Source: Caryophanales bacterium UBA2450
GTDB taxonomy: Bacteria > Bacillota_I > Bacilli_A > RFN20 > CAG-826
Reading direction: 5' to 3'
Length of the DNA stretch: 13,799 bases
Assembly (NCBI GenBank): GCA_002342545.1
Contig: DDQE01000049.1
Coordinates: 1-13,799 of the forward strand
The notes under the pieces are model-generated. The model made no database searches, was not told the DNA's origin, and saw only the letters and a list, made by a program, of their open reading frames with translations. Position 1 is the stretch's first letter. Every line of letters begins with the position of its first letter. Shown here piece after piece: positions 1 through 6,234 of the stretch. Position numbers and translations under genes: made by a program.

Positions 1-50
1 ATTGCGTTTTTGTAAAACTTGAAGATATAAATAATTAATCAAATCTTAAA

Positions 51-94
51 ACCTTCCAAGATGAATTGTATAATTCATAACAGAAGGTCTTTTT
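51..94 (+). terminator. Possible terminator of an upstream gene
   Basis: ACCTTC (51-56) can pair with GAAGGT (83-88), and an inner GAATT/AATTC pairing shortens the loop. CTTTTTT follows. A reading frame open from the window edge stops at 36-38, so this may end a gene lying mostly outside the window. The stem is short and AT-rich, so the call is tentative. Confidence 0.35.
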
Positions 95-202
95 AAAAGA
101 AAATTTGATTTTGAAAAAGGAATCGCAAATGTTGATAAATGTCTCTATCAAGACAATAATAACGGCAAAGATGTTTCTTGCTTAGATGGTAATTTGCTAT
201 AA
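74..202 (+). pseudogene. Coding-like fragment without a start codon
   Basis: The frame from 74 to the TAA at 200-202 is open. From about 98 it reads like protein, with residues such as KGIANVDKCLYQDNNNGKD followed by a short Cys-containing tail. No ATG, GTG or TTG in frame can start it, and the stop upstream is TAA at 71-73. The likely terminator overlaps its beginning. It shares a 15-base string (AATAACGGCAAAGAT) with the lipoprotein gene downstream, which is weak evidence of relatedness. I read it as the decayed 3' end of a lost gene; chance is the alternative. Confidence 0.25.
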
Positions 203-208
203 GTAGAG

Positions 209-214
209 TATAAT
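209..214 (+). promoter_or_regulatory. -10 box of the lipoprotein gene
   Basis: A perfect TATAAT ends 7 nt before the ATG at 222 and there is no Shine-Dalgarno sequence, so transcription would start at or next to the start codon. No clear -35 box is visible at 16-18 bp spacing. Confidence 0.5.
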
Positions 215-221
215 ATCTACG

Positions 222-1826
222 ATGAAAACTAAGACCTTATCGATATTATTTATATCCACTCTTCTTTTATGTGGCTGTAACAATGAACCAAGTGTAACTC
301 CCCCAAGCGAGAATTATTTTACTGTTACTTATCTTGCTAACGGGGGAAGTGGAAATACTTTTTCCGAATTAGTAAAAGAGAATACTGAATACACTATTAA
401 AGACTTTATGTATACAGCGCCAGCAGATAAAGAATTCAATAGCTGGGTAATCAATAATAAAGTCTATCAACCTAAAGAAATAATCACTGTCACAAATGAT
501 ATTGATATCATTGCTACTTATAAAGATAAAAGTTCAATAGAGAAAACTTATACAGTAACCTTTAATCCTGGTAGAGGAAGTGGTTATATGGCCCCAATTG
601 TTATTGAAGAAGGGTTTTCTATTCAACTTCCGACATGTACATTTGCTCCTCCTTTAGGAGAGATCTTTTATCGTTGGGGAGATGAGGTCACTACTTATAA
701 AGAAAAAGCTTATGTCACGATAAATGAAGATACAGAGTTTACTGCCTACTATATCAATAACGGCAAAGATATCTATACAGTCTCATTTAACTCTAACGGA
801 GGAAGTGGCGTCATGGAATCAGTCGAGGTAGAAGAAGGATTATACACTCTACCAAGTTGCACATTTACTGCACCAACTAATAAGACATTTGATTATTGGT
901 CAATTTCAACTGGTTCAACTCATTATCAAGAGGGACAACAAATTAATGTCACTAGTAATGTTACTGTCTCCGCTAATTGGAAAAATATCACTCCAAACAA
1001 ATACACGGTTAGTTATAACGCTAATGGAGGAAGCGGATCAATTTCTAGTGTCACAGTAGAAGAAAATACTTGGATTTATCTAGAATATAATTCCTTTACT
1101 GCTCCAAGTAATAAGGAATTTGATTGCTGGACAATTAACAATAAAGAATATGCTGAACATCAAGCCTATCAAGTAGTGAGTAATGTCACTGTTTACGCTA
1201 AATGGAAAGATAACGAAGTTACGCCAACTGTAGACTGGGAAGATGATAAAGTTAAACTTGAATGTGGTTTTTATAATATGGGTATCCCATCTAATGAAGA
1301 TGACCCAGTAGAAATTAAAACCACTTTAAGTGCCGATTCCTCTAGTTGGTTTAATACCACTTTTAACGGAGATGTTGCTAACGGATATAGATATATCTAT
1401 AAGAATTCTTGTTCTGATGGGCCATCTGGACATAAATGTTCAGTTTCTACTTACGCTAACGGGAGTTTAAAGGTTACTAGTGCAGGACTAGGATTTGGTT
1501 CACCATATTTCACTCATACCGGAGCGAAATTAGAATTCCGTATTGGCATTAATGGAGTTTATAACAATTCTGAAAAGCCAGATAAAGGAAAAGATACTTT
1601 CCATATCTATATGTTTGGAGATAATAACGTCTATTTAGGAAAGGCAGTTATTAAAGAAGGATCCGTTAATACTTCTACAAACGAATTAAAAGTGTATTAC
1701 ACAGAATCTAACTGTGCCTTAGTAAAATTCTTTGAATTTAGATGTAACGCTCTTCCATATAAATCTAGCCAATGCTATAACGTTGGAATTAGCTACTGTA
1801 ACGTTAAATCCTGGGAAAGAGCGTAA
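222..1826 (+). CDS. Surface lipoprotein with four Listeria-Bacteroides repeats
   Basis: A 534-residue exported lipoprotein. A short basic start and hydrophobic stretch end in the lipobox LCGC, with lipidation expected at Cys19, so it should be anchored to the outer face of the membrane. Four copies of the InlB B-repeat/Listeria-Bacteroides repeat (List_Bact_rpt) follow at about residues 33-101, 109-176, 185-254 and 261-329. Each opens with a TV(T/S)(Y/F)..NGGSG strand; the second copy is degenerate (GRGSG). Such repeats usually act as stalks for adhesins or enzymes. Residues about 340-534 form a separate Cys-rich domain that I do not recognise; it is the likely functional head. The gene converges on the next one with only 6 bp between the stops. 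No catalytic motif is visible. Confidence 0.85.
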   Translation: MKTKTLSILFISTLLLCGCNNEPSVTPPSENYFTVTYLANGGSGNTFSELVKENTEYTIKDFMYTAPADKEFNSWVINNKVYQPKEIITVTNDIDIIATYKDKSSIEKTYTVTFNPGRGSGYMAPIVIEEGFSIQLPTCTFAPPLGEIFYRWGDEVTTYKEKAYVTINEDTEFTAYYINNGKDIYTVSFNSNGGSGVMESVEVEEGLYTLPSCTFTAPTNKTFDYWSISTGSTHYQEGQQINVTSNVTVSANWKNITPNKYTVSYNANGGSGSISSVTVEENTWIYLEYNSFTAPSNKEFDCWTINNKEYAEHQAYQVVSNVTVYAKWKDNEVTPTVDWEDDKVKLECGFYNMGIPSNEDDPVEIKTTLSADSSSWFNTTFNGDVANGYRYIYKNSCSDGPSGHKCSVSTYANGSLKVTSAGLGFGSPYFTHTGAKLEFRIGINGVYNNSEKPDKGKDTFHIYMFGDNNVYLGKAVIKEGSVNTSTNELKVYYTESNCALVKFFEFRCNALPYKSSQCYNVGISYCNVKSWERA

Positions 1827-1832
1827 CTTTAA

Positions 1833-2486
1833 TTAAGCTTCATTAGAAGGTGTATCAACTGCATCTTCTTTTTTATTTTGATGAGTTCTTAATATTAGTT
1901 CAATTGCTATCAAAATAACCGCTAATAAGAAGAAAATCGCATATAGAATAAAGTGAACTGTAGCTTTATTAATAATTGAAGCATAGACACTAATTAATGT
2001 TGAAGCGGTAATAGAGGCAACTCCAAACATAGAGAAGGCAAAGCTTAACTGCTTATTTTGTAAAAATCTCTCTACTAAAATTGAATTAACTACGGATAAT
2101 AAGCCTAAGGCTAGTATCACAATATTAACAATACCGACAATTGAAATATCTGAGTCCATTGTTGTTTTCGCGACAATCGCATTAGCGACTACAAAATATA
2201 ATCTTTCTAATATCGCTACTCCAATAGGAATAATAGAAACACTAAATAGAGGCATCTTTTTATCTTTATTCATTAATATGAAACTCACTAAACAAGACAC
2301 CATGATTAAAGCAATAAAGAAATAATCAATTTTATAAATAATCCCCATGGATTTATAAAAAGCATCTGGATTTTCCACTACTGAAACTGCTTTAACAAAA
2401 CCGTTAACTTCAAATAATCTAAAGAAATAAGCCGCGAACACTAATAAGATTCCAAAGATTGAAAAATATTTAAATAATCTATTCAT
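1833..2486 (-). CDS. Six-helix integral membrane protein, unknown function
   Basis: A 217-residue protein with about six hydrophobic segments, near residues 5-25, 53-72, 80-105, 115-137, 147-172 and 175-199. Basic residues sit in several loops. The C-terminal tail is polar and charged (KKEDAVDTPSNEA), probably cytoplasmic. I recognise no transporter signature or catalytic motif. It is transcribed divergently from the 176-residue gene across a 52-bp gap. A TATTCT box (minus strand, 2501-2496) lies 9 nt before the ATG with no Shine-Dalgarno site. It is a real gene judging from length and hydrophobic periodicity, but no function can be given. Confidence 0.75.
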   Translation of the reverse strand: MNRLFKYFSIFGILLVFAAYFFRLFEVNGFVKAVSVVENPDAFYKSMGIIYKIDYFFIALIMVSCLVSFILMNKDKKMPLFSVSIIPIGVAILERLYFVVANAIVAKTTMDSDISIVGIVNIVILALGLLSVVNSILVERFLQNKQLSFAFSMFGVASITASTLISVYASIINKATVHFILYAIFFLLAVILIAIELILRTHQNKKEDAVDTPSNEA

Positions 2487-2538
2487 AACGCAAATAGAAT
2501 ACTACAATAGATAAGGAAAAAGGAAGATATATAAATAT
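2487..2538. promoter_or_regulatory. Divergent promoter region
   Basis: This gap must drive both flanking genes. On the minus strand TATTCT lies 9 nt before the ATG at 2486. On the plus strand TATATA (2528-2533) lies 5 nt before the ATG at 2539, and TACAAT (2503-2508) is an alternative -10 box. An AGGAAG at 2521-2526 is rather far (12 nt) from the plus ATG to act as a ribosome site. The 11-mer ATACTACAATA (2499-2509) is identical to one upstream of DUF3990 module B. Confidence 0.4.
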
Positions 2539-3069
2539 ATGTTATTTGGAAAAGAACTAGCCCATGATGAATCTTACATCAAAGAATATGGGGATTATAA
2601 GATTGTTGGCTCATATACAGTCTATGAAGCCCACATTGAAAAAATGCATGACAAAGAAGGAAAGTTAATGACTAATAAAGATGGCTCTCCTCGATATAGA
2701 TATATCGATGATAGAGATTTATCCACCTTAAAAGAAGATAAATTAGTTAAAGAAATTAGACCAAACTTCTATAAAGATGTTTATCAAGTTAATGGTGATT
2801 ACGTTGAAAAAGTTGAAAAAGAAGATGGTAAAAGAATCTACTTTGTCGTTGACCCTAGTAAAGTTAAAACCTTAGCGAAAGACACTAGAGCAATTATTAA
2901 AAATGGAACTTATAGAGTTCTTCAAGAAGTTGGCTACGTTTTAGTGGATGATTACGATATAGAGAATCCAAAAGTAATCGCAGTAAGAAAATTTAAAACT
3001 GAAGATCACGAATCAGAAGCCAAAGAGATTGTTAGAAACAAACTCAAAAGAATAACTGGAGAGGATTAA
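2539..3069 (+). CDS. Hypothetical soluble charged protein
   Basis: A 176-residue protein rich in Lys, Asp and Glu, with no signal peptide or membrane segment, so probably cytoplasmic. The middle contains alternating hydrophobic and charged residues typical of beta strands (KRIYFVVD near residue 98, YRVLQEVGYVLVDDYDI near 125-141), and the C-terminus looks helical. I do not recognise the family. It begins a monocistronic unit that closes with a strong terminator 4 bp after the stop. Nothing links it to the toxin-antitoxin-like genes that follow. The first ATG is used; no upstream in-frame start fits better. Confidence 0.75.
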   Translation: MLFGKELAHDESYIKEYGDYKIVGSYTVYEAHIEKMHDKEGKLMTNKDGSPRYRYIDDRDLSTLKEDKLVKEIRPNFYKDVYQVNGDYVEKVEKEDGKRIYFVVDPSKVKTLAKDTRAIIKNGTYRVLQEVGYVLVDDYDIENPKVIAVRKFKTEDHESEAKEIVRNKLKRITGED

Positions 3070-3073
3070 GAAT

Positions 3074-3098
3074 AACTGGGTTTACCCAGTTTTTCTTT
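3074..3098 (+). terminator. Rho-independent terminator after the 176-residue gene
   Basis: AACTGGG (3074-3080), a TTTA loop and CCCAGTT (3085-3091) form a 7-bp stem, followed by TTTCTTT. It separates the hypothetical gene from module A. Confidence 0.85.
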
Positions 3099-3131
3099 GC
3101 TTAACAAAATTAATTTTAATGTTAAATATAT

Positions 3132-3160
3132 TAGACATTATCTTCTTATTTATCTATAAT
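3132..3160 (+). promoter_or_regulatory. Promoter of DUF3990 module A
   Basis: TAGACA (3132-3137) and TATAAT (3155-3160) are separated by 17 bp. Transcription should start near 3167, which lies inside the possible GTG start at 3165 and 4 nt before the ATG at 3171. This supports the ATG and a nearly leaderless message. Confidence 0.75.
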
Positions 3161-3170
3161 AAATGTGTAT

Positions 3171-3620
3171 ATGAAAAGTAAGGCAAGAATTGGAAAAATA
3201 ATAAAAGAATCTAGATTAAAACATAATCTAAGAATGGATGATGTCGCTAAAGAAATAGGAATAACAAGATCCACTTTGTGGGCTATTGAAAATGGTACAG
3301 GCAATTATTCTATCGACACCCTTCTTAAATTAATGGATTACCTTAATCTATCTTTTGAAATGGAATCTAACAAATATCATGTGCATAAGCAAAGAGCGAC
3401 AAGACTCAATAAAATGATTGATAAGAAGATAAATAGATTCGTCATTATGTGTGTTGAGCAATACGCTTTAAAAATAAATAAGGGCAGCCAATATACATAC
3501 CGCATTTTAGCTAACAAAGGGATTATAAAAGAACTAATAGATGACTATGAAGATATGCACGGCATGTCAACTTATTCAATAAATGAATATATAGACAAGA
3601 GATTGTCTTTGGAGGATTAG
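3171..3620 (+). CDS. XRE-type HTH protein fused to a DUF3791-like domain
   Basis: First gene of module A, 149 residues from the ATG. A GTG two codons upstream is in frame, but it precedes the predicted transcript start. Residues about 7-60 form a Cro/C1-type HTH: a VAKEIGIT turn and an STLWAIENG recognition helix. Residues about 85-147 resemble DUF3791: a hydrophobic helix (RFVIMCVEQYALK), then a DDYEDMHGMS motif and an IDKRL end. Free-standing DUF3791 proteins are, from memory, common neighbours of DUF3990 genes, so here the usual partner seems fused to a DNA-binding domain. I infer an antitoxin and autorepressor. The stop is 2 bp from the DUF3990 ATG, whose GGAGG ribosome site lies in the tail of this gene. 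Confidence 0.8.
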   Translation: MKSKARIGKIIKESRLKHNLRMDDVAKEIGITRSTLWAIENGTGNYSIDTLLKLMDYLNLSFEMESNKYHVHKQRATRLNKMIDKKINRFVIMCVEQYALKINKGSQYTYRILANKGIIKELIDDYEDMHGMSTYSINEYIDKRLSLED

Positions 3621-3622
3621 TT

Positions 3623-4105
3623 ATGATTTTATACCATGGCTCAGATGTAAAAGTTGAAAACCCAAAAATCATTAAAAGCGAAAAAGGAAAGGATTTTGGT
3701 TGTGCCTTTTATTTAACTCCAATTAAGGAACAAGCTGAAAGAATGGCAAAAAGAAAGCAAAGAATAAACAATAGCGCTTCCGCGATTGTTAGTGTTTTTG
3801 TTTGTAATGAAGAAGACATCAAAAAACTTAATTACAAAAGTTTCCCATATCCGGACTTGGATTGGCTAGAGATGATCATCAAATGCCGCACCAATCCATC
3901 TTATAAACATGACTACGATATTGTTGAAGGAAAAATTGCAGATGACGCTGTTGGAGAGACTATCCTATTTGTTATCGATGGAATAATAAAAAAAGAAGAT
4001 GCATTAGAAAGATTAAAATTTCAAAAAATTAACTCTCAAATAGCGTTTTGTAACGATAAGTCTTTAAAGCTACTGAAATTTAAGGAATGCTATGAGGTGA
4101 AATAA
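3623..4105 (+). CDS. DUF3990 protein, short form (putative ART-like toxin)
   Basis: A 160-residue protein with the DUF3990 signatures: ILYHGS at the N-terminus (His5), KDFGCAFYLT (Tyr30), DYDIVEGKIADD at about 97-108 and SQIAFCNDKSLKLLKF (Gln139). From memory, DUF3990 is placed among ADP-ribosyltransferase-like folds, whose core is H...Y...E/Q. The order and spacing here fit that, with Gln in the third position. The substrate is unknown; protein, RNA, DNA or a metabolite are all possible. It starts from a good GGAGG site 7 nt upstream, and its TAA overlaps the next ATG by one base. Position between an HTH protein and a small gene suggests the toxin of a module. It lacks the extra C-terminal segment of the long forms in modules B and C. 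Confidence 0.85.
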   Translation: MILYHGSDVKVENPKIIKSEKGKDFGCAFYLTPIKEQAERMAKRKQRINNSASAIVSVFVCNEEDIKKLNYKSFPYPDLDWLEMIIKCRTNPSYKHDYDIVEGKIADDAVGETILFVIDGIIKKEDALERLKFQKINSQIAFCNDKSLKLLKFKECYEVK

Positions 4106-4302
4106 TGGAACACGTTCTATCAAAAACAATTCTCATTTCTCAAGTAGTAGAGTTAATTGCGAAAAAATATAAAATCAGTATTGAAGAAGCAAGAGATAGA
4201 TTTTACAATTCAAAAGTGATCAAAATGCTAGATGATGATGAAACTGGATTATATGGGGAATCAGCATTATATTTATTGTCTTTATTCGAAAAAGAAAAAT
4301 AG
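4105..4302 (+). CDS. Small third gene of DUF3990 module A
   Basis: A 65-residue acidic, helical protein. The TAATG overlap with the DUF3990 stop and a GAGGTGA ribosome site (4094-4100) show translational coupling. Key residues are the EEARDRFYNS stretch (about 27-36) and DETGLYGESALYLLSLFEKE near the C-terminus. I recall similar 65-70-residue proteins with a TGLYG.SALY motif following DUF3990 genes in gut Firmicutes; they have no described function. It could be a second antitoxin, a chaperone-like stabiliser or a regulator. A strong terminator closes the operon 20 bp downstream. Confidence 0.8.
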   Translation: MEHVLSKTILISQVVELIAKKYKISIEEARDRFYNSKVIKMLDDDETGLYGESALYLLSLFEKEK

Positions 4303-4321
4303 ATAACATATAGAAAGATTT

Positions 4322-4346
4322 ACCGAGTTCGCTCGGTTTTTCTTTA
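4322..4346 (+). terminator. Terminator of module A
   Basis: ACCGAG (4322-4327), a TTCG tetraloop and CTCGGT (4332-4337) are followed by TTTTCTTT. A UUCG-capped stem with a U-tract is a textbook intrinsic terminator. Confidence 0.9.
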
Positions 4347-4354
4347 CCAAATAA

Positions 4355-4383
4355 TCGATATATTTGATTTAGTTCGTTATAAT
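4355..4383 (+). promoter_or_regulatory. Promoter of the Phd-like gene
   Basis: TATAAT at 4378-4383 with a weak TCGATA 17 bp upstream. The transcript would start near 4390. That rules out the in-frame ATG at 4382, which lies inside the -10 box, and supports the ATG at 4418. Confidence 0.5.
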
Positions 4384-4417
4384 GGAAACGTACAAGAATT
4401 TGCACAGGAGGACGAGT

Positions 4418-4606
4418 ATGATTTCTGCTAAAGATGGAAGCGTTGTTTTAATTTCTGAAGAAGAATACAACAACATGAAAGAGAATCTTTTCATTATGTC
4501 TAATCCTGCTATGGTAAAAAGATTGAGCGAAAGCATCAATCAAATCATTAATCATCAATTTGTAGAAATGTCTTTAGAAGATTTAAAGAAATATGAAGAC
4601 CATTAG
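4418..4606 (+). CDS. Short orphan Phd/YefM-like antitoxin
   Basis: A 62-residue protein starting at an ATG with an AGGAGG site (4406-4411) 6 nt upstream. The ISAKDGSVVLISEEEYNNM stretch, then LFIMSNPAMVKRLSESI, matches the middle of Phd/YefM antitoxins, where a strand (VxIxxxDGxxVVLIS) leads into helices that bind a RelE/YoeB-type toxin. The usual N-terminal DNA-binding part of about 35 residues is missing, and no toxin gene follows: a terminator lies 14 bp after the stop and the next gene points the other way. It may be an antitoxin remnant still translated, or an anti-addiction protein acting in trans. Its own promoter and strong ribosome site argue that it is expressed. Confidence 0.65.
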   Translation: MISAKDGSVVLISEEEYNNMKENLFIMSNPAMVKRLSESINQIINHQFVEMSLEDLKKYEDH

Positions 4607-4620
4607 TAGTGAAAAAAATT

Positions 4621-4640
4621 GACGAATTATCGTCTTTTTC
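4621..4640. terminator. Bidirectional terminator
   Basis: GACGA (4621-4625), an ATTA loop and TCGTC (4630-4634) are followed by TTTTTCTTTT on the plus strand. On the minus strand the same stem is followed by AATTTTTTT. It serves the Phd-like gene and the convergent operon B. Confidence 0.75.
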
Positions 4641-4665
4641 TTTTGCTAATGCAACTATGCTTGCA

Positions 4666-5253
4666 CTATCGAACAAATAGAGAAATTGGATAATCAAAAT
4701 ATTTTGCAATTTTATAGATGTTTTCTAGTGAACCTTTATATATAGAGTCATCAGAAGCGTTATATTTTGATAGAGTTGCTTTGTTAACTCCAGTTTTAGC
4801 GCTTAGCTCTGTTAAGGAGCATCCTTTTTGTTCACATAGTAGTCTTAATATAGTTTTACGTTTATTAACCTTATCAAAATAGTCCAACAAACTAGAAAAA
4901 TCCATTTCGTGATAAATCGGATATAATTCAATCATCTTTGCTAATGGCAATTTCAAAAATATAAACGAAAATGGCTTATGCAAACTTTTATGTAACTCAA
5001 AATATTGGTATCCACACCAATAGGCATCATTATATATTCCATAACTAGTATCGTTTTGAATGCGATTATTTGTGACATCAAAAAAGATATTTAAAATACT
5101 TTTATTAAAATAATCATCATATTCATTTTCTTCTATTCTTAAAATAAACTCACTTCTTTCTAAATGATAGGTAAATGAGTAGAAATTAATTTTGTTTTGA
5201 ATTGCTAAAACAAATAAACGGGCAAATAAATCCTTAATGTTGTAATCATTCAT
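4666..5253 (-). CDS. Module B partner: C-terminal HTH, putative antitoxin
   Basis: A 195-residue protein from the ATG at 5253. An in-frame TTG at 5259 is less likely because the paralogue in module C also begins MND. The N-terminal domain (about 1-125) is unrecognised and carries a YPIYHEMDFS motif at 111-120, shared with the module C partner. Residues about 134-195 form a Cro/C1-type HTH: SLTELSAKTGVNKATLSKY, followed by a second helical pair ending in SLFVR. The start overlaps the DUF3990 stop by 8 nt (ATGAATGA), so translation is coupled and the toxin-like gene comes first. I infer an antitoxin that binds the DUF3990 protein by its N-terminal domain and the operon promoter by its HTH. Neither function is proven. 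Confidence 0.85.
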   Translation of the reverse strand: MNDYNIKDLFARLFVLAIQNKINFYSFTYHLERSEFILRIEENEYDDYFNKSILNIFFDVTNNRIQNDTSYGIYNDAYWCGYQYFELHKSLHKPFSFIFLKLPLAKMIELYPIYHEMDFSSLLDYFDKVNKRKTILRLLCEQKGCSLTELSAKTGVNKATLSKYNASDDSIYKGSLENIYKIAKYFDYPISLFVR

Positions 5254-5902
5254 AATCAATAATTAAATCTCTTAATCTAACGTTTTTAGAATAGCGATCA
5301 CTATTTAGCAAATCAGTAAAAACCTTATCTGCCCTACTTTTACGCTTATAGTAATTATCTTTAGATGTTTCAAACACCTCTTCATAATTATTGAAGTGAA
5401 GTAATTCAAACGCTCTTTTTGAAATAAGAACATATTGTTTTCCTAAATCGCCGGCAGCAAATATTTTATTTAAAGATTCTAGTGTTATTTCACTTCTAAC
5501 AAAAGCTTCTGGAAAGCGAAAATAACTATCATCAGCACGATAACCGATAACAACATCATATAAGCTAATATCAAGAAGATACTTCTCTTCTAAATATTTT
5601 AATTCTTTAGGATAATTGTTCTGCAAATCGGTAGAAATAAGACGATTATGCATTAATAATGCAACCCAATATAAAACATTGTTATATGGCGGGGTAGTCA
5701 AATCCAATATTTTTAATCTATCATCACGAATGCTATTGCAATTAACAAAACCGTTTCCACTTCTTTTTGCGGCCCACTCTTTCGCTAACTCTTTATTTGA
5801 GCAACAATAAAAGCCTAGTCCATAGTCATTATGGATGTTGCCTTTTAAGTATTCAGGTTTTTCAATAATAAATTCACTCCCGTGATAAATGGTTCTATTC
5901 AT
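5246..5902 (-). CDS. DUF3990 protein, long form, module B
   Basis: A 218-residue protein with the DUF3990 plan: IYHGS (His7), NDYGLGFYCC (Tyr32), a VLYWVALLMHNR helix near 76-87, YDVVIGYRADDSYF at 115-128 and LGKQYVLIS with Gln156. The long form adds the ADDSYF block and a basic C-terminal extension of about 50 residues that the module A protein lacks. If the fold is ART-like, His7, Tyr32 and Gln156 are the candidate NAD-binding and catalytic residues. Its promoter is the best in the window and ends 6 nt before the ATG, so the message is predicted to be leaderless with the toxin-like gene first. It is clearly paralogous to module C but diverged along its whole length, so the copies are not a recent duplication. 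Confidence 0.88.
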   Translation of the reverse strand: MNRTIYHGSEFIIEKPEYLKGNIHNDYGLGFYCCSNKELAKEWAAKRSGNGFVNCNSIRDDRLKILDLTTPPYNNVLYWVALLMHNRLISTDLQNNYPKELKYLEEKYLLDISLYDVVIGYRADDSYFRFPEAFVRSEITLESLNKIFAAGDLGKQYVLISKRAFELLHFNNYEEVFETSKDNYYKRKSRADKVFTDLLNSDRYSKNVRLRDLIIDYE

Positions 5903-5908
5903 ACTTAA

Positions 5909-5937
5909 AGTATATTTTGTGTACTAATTTTTGTCAA
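5909..5937 (-). promoter_or_regulatory. Promoter of module B, leaderless
   Basis: On the minus strand, consensus TTGACA (5937-5932), exactly 17 bp, then TATACT (5914-5909). Six bases later comes the ATG, with no ribosome site possible. The expected transcript start coincides with the start codon. Confidence 0.85.
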
Positions 5938-5983
5938 TTCAATATACTACAATATATCATTTTAACAATTTTAGGTACACAAA
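5916..5983. repeat. Inverted repeat spanning the module B promoter
   Basis: TTTGTGTAC (5916-5924) and GTACACAAA (5975-5983) are exact inverted copies, 9 bp each and 59 bp apart centre to centre. The first arm lies in the spacer next to the -10 box. This spacing would suit a looping repressor, though 9-bp repeats can arise by chance. Confidence 0.4.
5944..5955. promoter_or_regulatory. Candidate operator of module B
   Basis: ATACTACAATAT is an imperfect palindrome (ATACT-AC-AATAT) just upstream of the -35 box. It matches the perfect palindrome of module C at nine of twelve positions and has the same place relative to the promoter. The likely binder is the module's HTH protein. Confidence 0.45.
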
Positions 5984-6087
5984 CTAATACAAAATGTTCT
6001 TTGATAATCAGGAGGCTTTTCTTGTGATAAACTCCACCACTCATCACATAGACGCAGGAGCATCTTGCTTAAATACATTATATGACT
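5984..6087. other. Intergenic block between modules B and C
   Basis: No gene with a credible start was found. The minus strand has coding-like but startless frames, and on the plus strand TGTGAT/ATCACA can form a stem. CCTGATTATCAA and ATTTTGTATTA (minus strand) occur here in the same order as at the 3' end of the carbonic anhydrase gene. This block may be a leftover of that sequence carried with a DUF3990 module. No good terminator for operon C is visible. Confidence 0.3.
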
Positions 6088-6234
6088 TTATTTTGCTCCA
6101 TAAAACTCGTCATCTAATTTCTTTTTGGCTTCTTTTAGTGATATAGGTTTAGCCCCTTTTTTAACTTCTTTTTCTGATTCATATATCGCTTGATCGATTT
6201 TTTCTTCTATAGATTTTTGTCTTGTATTGCTCAT
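6088..6234 (-). CDS. Small basic third gene of module C
   Basis: A 48-residue charged protein. It begins MSNTRQKSIEEKIDQAIYES, has a KEVKKGAKP centre, and ends ISLKEAKKKLDDEFYGAK; predicted mostly helical. Its ATG (6234-6232) directly follows the TAA of the HTH gene (6237-6235) with no base between. A GGAG site (minus strand, about 6247-6244) lies 9 nt upstream in the HTH gene. Codon use is like its neighbours. This arrangement makes it a real third gene of operon C. The size and charge recall small antitoxins or antitoxin C-terminal tails, but I cannot assign a family. Module B has no counterpart at the same place; module A has a different small third gene. Confidence 0.75.
   Translation of the reverse strand: MSNTRQKSIEEKIDQAIYESEKEVKKGAKPISLKEAKKKLDDEFYGAK

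Noticed and set aside
3165..3170. GTG start for the module A HTH gene
   Set aside because: It precedes the transcript start expected from the TATAAT at 3155-3160; the ATG at 3171 fits better.
4382..4417. Upstream ATG for the Phd-like gene
   Set aside because: It overlaps the TATAAT box, and AGGAGG is correctly spaced for the ATG at 4418.
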